Position numbers and translations under genes: made by a program | In this document: positions 1 through 10,463 of the stretch, piece after piece | How the letters are laid out: each line of letters opens with the position of its first letter | How positions within the stretch are numbered: the stretch's first letter is position 1 | Origin: Dryas octopetala | Taxonomy: Eukaryota; Streptophyta; Magnoliopsida; Rosales; Rosaceae | DNA length: 64,000 bases | Reading direction: 5' to 3' | Assembly: GCA_963921425.1 (NCBI GenBank) | Contig: OY992833.1 | Location: 12,565,738 to 12,629,737 of the forward strand | Notes under the pieces: model-generated | What the model was told of the DNA's origin: nothing | The model's input: the letters and a program-made list of their open reading frames with translations, nothing else | Databases searched by the model: none

Positions 1-554
1 ACAAGTCAGTAAGTCACAACCCACCTAAATTAAAAAGGAGAAAACAATTAAACAAACAAACATCACCACAGCTCCCCAATATATTGTCGATCATCACAGA
101 GACAGAAAAGTGCAAACAGCCAAATATTTTCTTCTCTTGTCTCTATCGCCGACAAGCAGTGGCTGTGGCCCCAATCTCTCTAGTGCTCTGCATCTGCTCT
201 CACGTGCCTCTCTTTGCAAGTGCAACAATCAACATCTTCTCTTGCCTCTTGGTATTTATAATTTCTAACTCTATTATATTTCTTTTGTTTTTAAATTTAA
301 TTTAGATCTAAATATTTGGGCATTGGAGCTGAATTTAGATTTTTTATTCTATTATTAGGGATTTAATTTAAGGTGTGAATTTAGTCATTTAGGGATTAAG
401 TTATGCATATATTGAGACTCAATTGAATTTACAAAGTATTATGGAATGTGTATTTTAGTATTTATCAATTTAGGGATTTGATTTAGGGATTTTCATTTTA
501 GCATATCCTTACATATCATGTTTATAATATATGGTGAATAGGTTTTAGTTTGTC

Positions 555-2024
555 ATGTCGGAGTCGAATCATCAACAAATTCCGAAGAAAAGAAAAAGTA
601 TTCTTTCATATTTTAAGAAAACAAACGATCCTTCTTCATCTACACCAATTTGTGATGAGCAACATCATTCTGAGTTTCAAAGTGAAAGAGTTGAGACTGA
701 AAGAGTTGAGGTTGATCCAAATATTGAGATTACTACTAGTACTCTTGAACGTGATCCGGGATTACGTCAAGCAATATGGAAGTATCCTGTTAATGAACAT
801 GATAATGTTCGAAGAGCTTATATTCACTTAGGACCATGTCAACCGAAATTAAAAGATTACCCTTCCTCTTTTGACGGACGACAAATGCGCCGATTTCAAG
901 CTTCTTGGTATTCTCAATGGCCTTGGCTTGAGTATTCAATTAGTAGTGACAAGGCATTTTGTTTTCCTTGCTTCCTTTTTGATACTAACCCGCCTTCTCA
1001 TCCTACATTTACTATGGATGGGTATCCACATTGGAAAAGGGTTAATGATGGGAAAAAATGTGGTGTTCGAAAGCATATAGGGGCTGTAAACTCAACTCAT
1101 CATCAAAATATGCAGAATTGGGATCTCTTGAAAAACCCCTCTACACATATTGATGTACAGATGAATACACAATCATCAAAACAAGTGGAGCAAAACCGAT
1201 TGCGTCTTAGGACAACAATAGAGGGTGTTAGGCTTCTAGCAAATCAAGGATTGGCTTTTAGAGGTGATGATGAATCTAGTAGCTCATCCAATCGAGGCAA
1301 CTTCATTGAACTTGTTAAAATGTTTGCGAAATTGAATACTAACATTGCAGATGTTGTCTTAGAGAATGCTCCTCATAATGGAAAGTATATTGCACCCGAA
1401 ATTCAAAAGGAAATCCTACATATTATGGCTAACAAAGTGAGGAAGAAGATTCGTGAGGAAATTGGGGATAAACCATATTGTATTCTTGTTGATGAATCAG
1501 TTGATGTATCTAGTAAGGAACAAATGGCTATTATTTTGAGGTTTGTTGATTGTAATGGCCTTATTCAAGAACGATTTTTTGCCATTGGGAGTGTTCCCAA
1601 CACTACATCCATAACTCTTAAGAATCATATATGCAAGGTTCTTACTAGCTACAATCTTCAAGTGGAAAATATGCGTGGCCAAGGATATGATGGTGCTAGC
1701 AATATGCGTGGTGCATGGAACGGGTTACAAGCATTATTCCTTCAAGATTGCCCATATGCATATTATGTGCATTGTTTTGCTCATCGCCTTCAACTAGCTT
1801 TAAATGCTGCAGCTAGAGGTGTGTCTGATACTTGGGATTTTTATTCTATGTTAACTTCCATTGTGAATTTTGTTGATTCTTCTGCCAAGCGTCATTGTGA
1901 ATTACAAGCTATTCGGCAAGAGGAAATTCAAGATTTGTTAGATGTTGGAAAACTTGAGACAGGTACAGGGAAAAATCAAATGTGTGTTTTGTCACGAGCA
2001 GGAGCTACTCGCTGGGGGTCTCAT
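555..2024 (+). pseudogene. hAT transposase, N-terminal part (split by CACTA insertion)
   Basis: This open frame of 490 codons starts at ATG 555. It reads through a TTF-type zinc-finger region (about residues 105-145, with the Cys-Phe-Pro-Cys motif CFPCFLF), then the DUF4371-like transposase core containing ILVDESVDVSSKEQM (about residues 310-325), GQGYDGASNMRG (about 376-387) and the TRWGSH motif at the break. The product would cut and rejoin transposon ends in the nucleus. After codon 490 (His, bases 2022-2024) the frame enters the CACTA terminus and stops at 2091-2093. The missing C-terminus lies at 6912-7895 in the same frame. No stop codon or frameshift is seen in either part, so the CACTA insertion is the only visible lesion. 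This is the ZMYM1-like, plant 'TTF-type zinc finger, hAT dimerisation' class. Confidence 0.88.
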
Positions 2025-2040
2025 CACTACAAGAAAAATG

Positions 2041-2600
2041 TCGATAGATATCAGTCGTGGACTGATATCTATTTGGGTAGCCGTCTGATATAGGGCGTCG
2101 TGATATCTAATGTATGGTATTTTAGATATCAGTTTTAAACTGATATGTAAACATTGTTTATTATATCATTTTTCTTTTTCAACCTGATATCCTAAATAAA
2201 AAATAGATATCCAATTTGATATTATTTATGATATCTATAAAATCCAAGTACCAACAGAATTGGTCAATAGATATCGTATTGGATACTAATACTGACATAT
2301 AACTCGATATCAATATCAGGTTTGAGGTAGAATATGATATAAAATTATAGTATCAATATCAGGTCTATAGTAGAATCTGATATATATAATCTTGATATCA
2401 ATATCAGGTATGGAATAGGTTCTGATATCTAAATATTGTTTTTATATCAGATCTGAGAAAGAACCTGATATCAAAGCGTTATAAAATATCAATTATTAGT
2501 CTAAAACTGATATCGTTTAGTATGTCGATTTCACAAAAGAAAATTGGAATACAACTTGCTATATCAGTTTTTTTTCACCTAAAAAATGATATGAATACAT
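2041..2600. repeat. Left subterminal repeat region of CACTA 1
   Basis: GATATC, ATATCAG and their complements recur every few tens of bases from 2045 to about 2580, for example around 2056, 2102, 2128, 2186, 2316, 2376, 2396, 2422 and 2466. Such subterminal motifs in CACTA elements bind the element's own TNPA-type protein. A matching cluster lies at 6655-6890. Confidence 0.8.
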
Positions 2601-3134
2601 AAATTTGAGCCTGTACATAAATTTGTGCAGCCATAAAATCTTCCATGCATTCTCATTCCATATATTTCAATAATCACCAATAACAATATTCAAAGCTGCC
2701 TACATGTACATAATCACCAATAACAATACAAATATCCAACAAGATAACCATATATATATTTTTTGTTTTGTAGAGGTCTAAACATACCATGCCACCAGCC
2801 TAATAACTAAGGCAATATTGCCTAAACCCTGCTTGTTAATTAAGACCTTTACAAAACCAAAACAATGTACCAAACGCTGCCCACATGTACAAAATAACAT
2901 GACAGCACCTAGCCTAATTAATCTGCAAATCAGCACTATGTCTAGCTAGCTAGCTAGTTCTATCTTCAATTCTGCCATCCTTTACAAAATAGTCATGGCA
3001 GCATGTATGATCTAATTCAAAGCACCAAATCTTCAATCTTCTTCCATGCTTTACAAAAAATGAGCATGCACGACAGCTTTCTTCTATCCACAAAAAAGGC
3101 AAAATGCACACCACCTACCAATTAACTTGTCGGT

Positions 3135-3890
3135 CTAAAGATAATTGTTCAGAAAATCTCCCCATTCCACACGCAACTCATCTATTTGATCTTGTGTGTA
3201 TCCGCTTCGCTTGGTCTTCATATTGGACCACTGAAAACATCAAAGGAACATATATTCTTTAATTTAATCACAAATTCATTGATCTCATAAGTTCTATATA
3301 CTGAATACATGCATGCCTTATTAATCTCAATTTTCAACTAAACATGCATATGCATAAAGAATAAAAGCAAGTCAGAGTAGTTGAATGGACAATAGCAGCA
3401 CTAGAAAATGAGTTGATAGTGATGAATCTATACCCAATGTTGTACATACAAAATAAAAAAGTTGATAGTGATGAATATATATATATATATAAAGGTTTTG
3501 ACCAAGGTAAAAATGTTGATTGGAAGCATAAGAAATGGAAATAAACTAAGCTTCACCTAATCAGTTAATTCAATTGATTAATATATAACATATTATCTAA
3601 AGTACATGACACTCTAATCAAACATGTGTATTCTGGAGGAACAAATGAGGAAAACAAATTCATGGGATAAGTGGCTAAAAAAATTAAAATAAGCATAAAA
3701 TTCATCATAAAGTTAAAACAAAAAATTTAAATCACCTAATGAGGTATGTGGAACAAATCGAAGGTTCTTAGGCTTTAGTGAAATATAAAAGATATGCAGG
3801 TCATGTACTACAGGCTAGCTGTCGTGTCATACCTGAGAGATGCAGCCACCAAGTCCCATGCCCTCAAAGAATTGATGGAATATATATATA
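3135..3890 (-). pseudogene. Minus-strand split gene remnant inside CACTA 1 (last two exons)
   Basis: Read on the minus strand, an open stretch ending in FFEGMGLGGCISQ runs to a donor (CAG|GTATGA, exon end at 3833). After an intron of about 600 bases, a good acceptor (TTTTCAG) at 3231-3232 leads in frame to a terminal exon at 3230-3135 that starts WSNMKTKRSGYTQ, contains LRVEWGDFL and ends in TAG at 3135-3137. The matched splice signals and continuous frame argue for a real element-encoded or captured gene. Upstream exons could not be assigned; leader-like DNA sits at 6280-6560. I do not recognise the family. Many plant CACTA elements carry an accessory gene in this position, which is the simplest reading. 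Confidence 0.5.
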
Positions 3891-5877
3891 GCACTACTAC
3901 AAAATAACTCATCTACAAAATAGATATATAAAACAATAAATTGAAATTGTACATTCCCTATAATACAATAATTGTATTTATAATTTCATTGTGAAAATAC
4001 ACTTAAGCATTAGGAATTATCAAGCTACTAACTATACAACAAAAATTATACTAGAATTGCAACAAATTCTAAAACCAAAGAGTTATACTTATTAATTAGA
4101 ATAAAACCAAGTTGTATATCAAGTGCCAAGTAGGCCTTAAATAATAAGAAACTTGACAATTGACACTTAGAAACTTTACTTTTCCTTAGCATCTCCAAAC
4201 AAAGCCCTTTGAGAGTCAAAAACTCCTTATCACATCTATCTGCATAGACATAAACAAATACTAAGTTAAATGCTAAGTTAAATATTAAGTATCACATTTA
4301 TCACATTAGCTCAAAACAGTTTAAGGCTGACTGGTTATCACATTTATCTGCATAGATTAAACAAATACTAAGTTAAAAACAATCTTTAGTGTATCAAGCA
4401 TCTAGAATAGCATCAATGTATGAACTTCAAGTTACAAGAAGTCACATTGTCAAAATTACAGAAAAATCTTTTGAGATTTAGTCACATATAGCAATTTACA
4501 ACACCAAAGATTCCACCACAAAGGGCTTAATGTCTCACTAAGTCATTTCCAAAACTCATTAGATGTATAAGAACCCAAAAAAGATAAAAATAAAAATTAA
4601 GGGACTCTTACTGTAAGGTAATAAGTCTCAGTTGGCAAGGTATAAACTCTTTTTGGATGCACCCTCTGCTGCTTTTTGGGGTCTATTTCCTTCCCAAAAT
4701 TCTTACCAGAATATAAAGGAAAAAGAAAATAGTGTTATCTAAAACATGCAATTGGAGCCACTGATAATGAGTACAATGAAAAAGAAAATAGAGTTCAAAT
4801 GTGGAAAAAGTTGAAAGAATGGACAAGGTTTCAACATGGGTCATATTCAAATCCAAGGTTCTCAACTGCTCTTTATTTGGGAACTGAGCATTTTGCCTTT
4901 ATATCTCATTTTCATATCATATTAATTATAGCATTAGTACTACAAAGCCATTAGTGCTTCAAGATTACATCACATGCCATAATCCAGTATTAGCTAGCTA
5001 GAACCACAAATAAAGTAGAGGAATATCCAATGTACAAGCACTCACCAAATCTGAATTTAAAAAAAAAAAAATTTATATCCGCAGCCACAAAAGAGAGGTG
5101 CATGATATTATTGTCACTTGTTTATTATGTTAATCCACAAGTATTAAATTGTGGATGGGGAATGATTGTAACAATAGGCAAAAGATCATTAGTACTTAAA
5201 AGTCTGTCAATTCTATTCAATATAAAATAAGATTTTATTTTATTTTTGCAATTTATTTTTTGCTGCTACAATAAAATAAGATTTGATTCTAGGGAGAAGT
5301 GTCTTTCTAACTATACAAGAAGGTGGAGGTGCCAATTTTCTAAGTCATTGCTTCAGAGTCAAAGTTATGAAGGAATCTTTTTTATGCAGATGAGGAAAAT
5401 AGGAAATTCAAACAATTTGGACCCCACTAAAAAAGTTTTATCATTCATACCATTTAACAAAACCATAGGTTTTTGAAAGTTGAAGTCAATGATAACACAC
5501 ATGATTCCCCTGCTACTTAATAGATTGGGCATTAAAATGGTCATCAATTTTATCAGTGCTTTTGTTATCATAAAGAATCTATCCTGAGTAGGTGGAATGA
5601 GTATCAGAAATTGTAAAAGTATCAGGTGGAATGAGTATCAATTTTTCCAAAAAGCAGCAGATGAAACATTATGCGAATCAGAAAGAAACTTTTACTGTAA
5701 GTTAATAAGTCTCAGTTGGAAACTCTTACTCTTACATTATACGAATTAGAAGGAAAAGGTAAAAGATATGAAATAAGGTTGTCCATAACATTTTGGCCTG
5801 ACCTAAAAGCATCCGACTTTACCCAAGTTCTCAGTTTCTTCATCTGAAGATGAAGAAATGGTCCAACCCACTTCTAA

Positions 5878-5938
<61 letters not shown>

Positions 5939-6649
5939 ACTATCAAAGGCGTGACCTTGAGCTTGTCAATTTGAGAATAAGTGCTGGGCGACATGATTCA
6001 ATGAAAGGAAAGAGAACAACTTGAATGCAACAAACAACCAGGATGATGGGAAGAGACTCACCGCAAGAAAACGAGAATCGGAGGGAAGAATATTAGCCAA
6101 TTTCCTCAGATTGGTTGAAACCCCCTTGTGAGCAAACTAATTTACCCAAAAATTCAGAAAACATAAACCAGCACAAATACAACTAAATCACAAACCAAAT
6201 GCTCAATCAAACTAAATCAAAAAATCCAGAAACCAACTAAATGAATTGGGGAAAAAATTAAAAACATGATAAACACTTACCATAACCTGTCGAGAGGATC
6301 TTCAAGCGGCAGCGGCGACGGCAAGAGAGAGGCTGGGGTGCAACTGGTCAGGTGAGAAGTGTGTCTGCGAAGGGAGAGGCTGAGAGTCAGAGGGTGAGAG
6401 AGAGACAGAGAAGTGAGAGTGACAGAGACAGACGAACTCACTAGGAAGTCTGGGAGTGGCGACAACGACGGCGACGGCAGGTGTGTGAGGCTGAGCTGAG
6501 AGAGTTTTTGCGACTGCGACTTGCGACTTGCGACTTTGCGAGAGACAGACAGACAGAGAAGTGAGAACTGACCTAGGTTTTAATTTTTTAGTATATATAG
6601 AATTTGTATTTAAGTGTTTGGAGCTAGGTTAAGTCGAAAAAAAATCATT

Positions 6650-6890
6650 ACATATCAGGTATGTTTGGGTGTTAGGACAAGAAAATTATAAATGGTATGT
6701 TAAGATATCAGTTGATAGTTTAGATTGATGTCTTTATAAATTCTTAGAAAAAAGGAAATATTATATATCAGTTGAAAAAAACCATGTGATATCTAATAGA
6801 GTTTAGAAATCAGCTAAAAAATTAACTGATATTATAATTTTTACAATATCAGTCAATTTCAAATCTGATATAAAATTGGTGATATCTATT
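6650..6890. repeat. Right subterminal repeat region of CACTA 1
   Basis: This is the counterpart of the left cluster: ATATCAG-type motifs occur near 6654, 6705, 6766, 6788, 6848 and 6882. They support 2025-6908 as one element whose ends were recognised together. Confidence 0.75.
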
Positions 6891-6911
6891 GACAATTTTG
6901 TTGTAGTGCAT

Positions 6912-7895
6912 TTTCGTTCTAGTAGAAGCTTGATTGAGTTATTTGCTTCAACTAGTACAATGCTTCAAAGAATGCTTTTAAGTGGAATCAACGAAGATAT
7001 GCGTGGGGAAGCCAATAGTCTTCTTAATTGGATGACATCTTTTGGTTTTGTGTTTAACTTGCTTTTGTTGAATAAGGTTATGGAAATCACTAACTTTCTT
7101 TCTCAAGCATTGCAGAACAAATCTCAAGACATTGTACATGCTTTGAATTTTGTTTCAACAACAAAATTATTTCTCCAAGAGTTGAGAGAAAATGGATGGG
7201 ATACTTTTCTGAAAACAGTGGAATCATTTTGTGAATTACATGAAATCATTATGCCTGATTTGGGTGCTCGTTATAGGGTGGGTACAGGTCGTTCTTGTCA
7301 ACAAAGGAATTCTATAACAGTTGAACATCATTATCATGTAAATGTATTTTATGCTGTTATAGATTTTCAGTTGGTGGAGTTAGATACTAGATTTAACCCC
7401 CAAGCAGTGGAACTTCTTACTCTTAGCTCATCATTGGATCCTCGTGATAGTTTCAGATCATTTAAAACTGAACATATATGTGATCTTGCTATGAAGTTCT
7501 ACCCTCAAGATTTCACTCATGCTGAGTTAGTTAGTTTAAGAATGGAATGCCCTTTTTATGAGGTAGACATGCGTTCTGATCCCAAGTTTCGTAATACATC
7601 TTCTATTTCTGATTTATGTCATCAGTTAGTTGAAACAAGGAAGTCAGATTTTTTTCCCATGATATATAGATTGATTTGTCTAGTGTTGACTCTTCCTGTT
7701 TCTACTGCAACAACGGAGCGAGCATTTTCATCTTTGAAGATTATTAAAACTCGACTTCGAAACAAGATAGAAGATGAGTTTCTTGATGATTGTATGATTC
7801 TCCACATTGAAAGAGAGCTTTCTGATACTATAAGTACAGATTCAGTAATTAAGGATTTTTATGTTTTGAAGAAGCGCAGGGTTCAATTTGCATAG
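6912..7895 (+). pseudogene. hAT transposase, C-terminal part
   Basis: This holds the last 327 codons of the transposase begun at 555, resuming right after the second CAT duplication with FRSSRSLIELFAS. It ends with the hAT C-terminal dimerisation region (TATTERAFSSLKIIKTRLRN, about 7710-7770, then DDCMILHIERELSD) and TAG at 7893-7895. The dimerisation region is needed for hAT transposase oligomers. The frame matches the upstream half exactly (1470 nt, then 984 nt), giving about 817 codons without the CACTA element, a usual length for this class. The insertion splits the protein before its catalytic and dimerisation C-terminal half. Confidence 0.88.
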
Positions 7896-8105
7896 TCTTA
7901 TCTTGTATTTGCATTGCATGTTTCATTGTTTTGTTGTTATTTTCTAGTCTATGTTTTTGTATAGATATGCATTTTGAGGGGTAAGGCTCACTATGTCCCC
8001 CCCTAACTAGGTGTATCTTTTTTATTTATTAATGAAATTTCATCGTACCGTCGATGTTTTTTTTAATTTAGCCCCTCCGAGTTCTAAATCCTGGCTCCGT
8101 CCCTG

Positions 8106-8900
8106 CCAAGGATCAACACTTTCAAACATGGAAGATATGTTAATTAGCTGAATAATAATAAACAATTGATTTTCTTGTGCAGCACGTATATATGGTGACT
8201 AGTACAAGTACTATTTGAATTTATACAAGTGCTAGTGCCTTTGCATGTTCATGAGATTTTTCTTGAATACTCAAATATCAACGGCAAGATATATGCATGA
8301 TGGCTGTCTTCAGAAAAATGCGAATGGCTTGATTAGTATAAATCAGTATTTTATCTTGCTATTGAGTCAATCAGTATAAATCAATTCTAAAATATTGGCT
8401 CCTACAAACACAAGGGTGTTTTGAGAACAAATGAAATAATATAAATATTCAAAAGAAAATAAATATGAGCTGTAATATAGTCTCCAACTTCTTCTCGGAC
8501 ACATGTACCCTGACTCAGAGTACAGGTAGCTATATTTTGTTTTGTTTTCCAATTTCCCCCTAACTAGTTAGCTATATTAATTAATTTCTTTACATAATTT
8601 ATGCTCATCGTACACAGTTATTTTGTTGTCTGAGGATACAGAGATGTCTCCACAGACGGTTTGCAAAAATATAATTTCTCTTATTTTATTTTAGAAAACA
8701 TATATTTAAGATATGACAGTTATTTAAAATTTTGAAATAAAAAAATAGAGAGAAAATATGATGTGACGGTTGTGTCTACTATATGCTCTTTCTTTGCAAC
8801 TTCATAAGTGTACGTATTATTGGTCTCTAGTTTGTGTTGAAAAGTCAATACATAGGAGCTTAAACGGCAATAAAAGAAAGAAGAAGCCTTTAGACCATCA
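8106..8900. other. Intergenic stretch, no gene seen
   Basis: This is AT-rich DNA to the right of the hAT element. No coding region, terminal repeat or structured RNA was recognised. The open frame that begins near 8770 owes its length to the 45-bp tandem repeat downstream. Confidence 0.5.
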
Positions 8901-9616
8901 AGTTTTCATTGATAGTTTGACCAATCCACAGGTTTTTCTTATTTTAGCCTTAAACGGCAAAAATTCCAATCCACAGGTTTTTCTTATTTTAGCCTTAAAC
9001 GGCAAAAATTCCAATCCACAGGTTTTTCTTATTTTCTTCCCCAAAACTAGAATTATGCTGTTCATTCTATATATAGCTAGATGTAACTGTGTAAGTATGC
9101 TAAAAATTTCTTACAAATCAACCAACATATTTGTGTATGTCTACATAAAACGAATTTGTCTTGGGAACGAGCAAATCATTAAGAGATCAGAAAAGAGTTA
9201 CAAATCATAAATAATTAATCAGTACAGCAACAGAAATTAAACTAGGTTAAAACCACAAATTAAGAAAGCTAGATAGATAGACAAGTGCCAAAGATTTTTA
9301 GACTATTATTATTATTATTATTTTTTTGCAAATCAACAACCATATATTTTGAGCTGTGATTCTGCACTTGTGACACTTCATTTGTTGTTATCATGTTAAT
9401 ATGTTTTGTTGTAGAGGACTGCAGCTGGTACTGTGAAGGGAATGCTGGTTGAGGCTAGGGAATACTTGAAAACCTTTACATTGCAAATGATATGTGTCCT
9501 ATTTCAACCTCATTTCGGATTGCTGATTTGGGTTGTTCTGTTGGACCCAAGTACCCAACACATTCTTTGCAGTAAACAATATTATAGAAACCGTAGCACA
9601 AAAATAATCTTAGAAT
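8900..9616 (+). pseudogene. SABATH methyltransferase pseudogene fragment
   Basis: This is a relic of the gene repeated at 32599, 46033 and 52067. Bases 8963-8985 and 9008-9030 match the end of exon 1 and its donor (AAAAATTCCAAT, CCACAGGT). Bases 9270-9414 match intron 1 (GACAAGTGCCAAAG, GAGCTGTG) and end in a good acceptor, GTAG, at 9411-9414. Bases 9415-9607 match the start of exon 2, including GTGAAGGGAATGCTGGTTGA and the sequence for the SAM-binding motif ADLGC. Small insertions shift the frame, and homology stops near 9607 at the codons around Thr-Gln-Lys of the intact copies. The GGTACTGTG wording of exon 2 is closer to copy C than to copy A. It is non-functional. Confidence 0.85.
8923..9035 (+). 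repeat. 45-bp tandem repeat, about 2.5 copies, over a splice donor
   Basis: The unit starting AATCCACAGGTTTTTCTTAT begins at 8923, 8968 and 9013, an exact 45-bp period. Each unit holds one copy of the exon 1 end and donor CACAG|GT of the SABATH relic. Because 45 is divisible by three, it reads as a 15-residue repeat. Confidence 0.9.
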
Positions 9617-9661
9617 AGAGAACTACAAAATAGAGGTTCGAATTGTTGAAATACAATATAA

Positions 9662-10157
9662 GGCTTTTTATCGCCAATAGTTTCTGTATTTTCACTCAAA
9701 CATTAAATTGGTCTCTAAAGTACATTTTCAATCAATTTTATCCTCATTTTTGCCGTCGAACATCAATTTTGAAAATTCGCTAAAAATAGCTCGGGATACG
9801 AAAAATTTCCCGAAAATTCCTAAAGACTCTTCTTGACTACTACTATTTTTATATGGGGTCAAATTATCAAATTGATTTTTCAGAAAATTCAGAATTCCCA
9901 AACTAATTCCTTGAAAATACTAAATGTCAATTTGATAATTTGACCCCATATATAAATAGTAGTAGTCAAAACAAGTCCATAGGAATTTTGGGAGAATTTT
10001 TTCGTATCTTGAGCTATATTTGCCGAATTTTCAAAGTGTGTCTAGGGACCAAATTGATATTCGGTGGTAAAGATGAGGGATGACATTGAGTGAATGCACT
10101 TTAGGGACCAAATTGATGTTTTAGTGAAAGTTGAGGGACAATTTGTGATAAAAAGCC
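9662..10157. mobile_element. Mutator-like foldback element 1 (496 bp)
   Basis: The whole element is a long imperfect inverted repeat starting GGCTTTTTATC and ending GATAAAAAGCC. It is flanked by a perfect 10-bp duplication, TACAATATAA (9652-9661 and 10158-10167). Long terminal repeats and a 9-10 bp duplication are typical of Mutator-like foldback MITEs. It is non-coding. Confidence 0.88.
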
Positions 10158-10463
10158 TACAATATAATAGGTCCTATGATTGATCACTTAAATAGGAATC
10201 CCTAAATAAAAGGAGCCTCTATAAATATATATAAATTCTTTAGAGCAAATAACTAAACCTTTTTTTACGCAATTTCATTACCAATGAGCAAAAACACTGA
10301 GTGATCTTTATTTTCAAAATTGCATATAGTTTCTTGCAGTAAGTTTCAACCAAATTTTCAATGGTTTTAACCTGCCCATAGGGTGTACAATCGTAGAGCT
10401 AATCAACAAACTAGGTGTTGAGCCATCGAAGCGAAAGGATTTGCACTGTTGATCGCTCGACAT

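Larger units (their letters stand above)
2025..6908. mobile_element. CACTA element 1, inserted in the hAT transposase gene
   Basis: The element begins CACTACAAGAAAAATGTC at 2025 and ends GACAATTTTGTTGTAGTG at 6908, an 18-bp inverted repeat with a few mismatches. It is flanked by a 3-bp duplication, CAT, at 2022-2024 and 6909-6911. Length is 4884 bp. Both ends carry many ATATCAG/GATATC subterminal motifs. No CACTA TNP2-type transposase frame is visible, so it is probably non-autonomous or decayed. The interior carries a minus-strand split gene remnant (3135-3890), a GC-richer leader-like stretch at 6280-6560 and a (CT)n tract at 5881-5931. The remaining interior is AT-rich with no recognised gene. 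Confidence 0.92.
1..8105 (+). mobile_element. hAT (Tip100-like) DNA transposon, left end outside window
   Basis: The right terminus ends in CCTGGCTCCGTCCCTG at 8090-8105, the inverted form of the CAGGGACGGAGCCAGG end that I associate with plant hAT elements of the Tip100 group. The next 8 bases (8106-8113, CCAAGGAT) are the expected target-site duplication. Its partner and the left inverted repeat were not found, so the element probably begins before base 1. It encodes a hAT transposase and is split by a CACTA element at 2025-6908. Bases 1-554 are AT-rich leader or intron-like DNA with no recognisable gene. Confidence 0.75.

Noticed and set aside
3887-3910. CACTACTACAAAATAACTC inside CACTA 1 as the left end of another nested CACTA
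   Set aside because: No right end with a matching 3-bp duplication was found inside element 1. It could be a truncated end, but evidence is insufficient.
5803-6465. Minus-strand open frames with Arg-Glu repeats or Ser/Leu-rich text in CACTA 1
   Set aside because: They follow the (CT)n tract and leader-like DNA. They may contain a leader of the element's gene but no convincing protein.
8770-9210. 146-codon open frame
   Set aside because: Its length is due to the 45-bp tandem repeat, and it crosses the exon 1/intron 1 region of the SABATH relic in the wrong frame.
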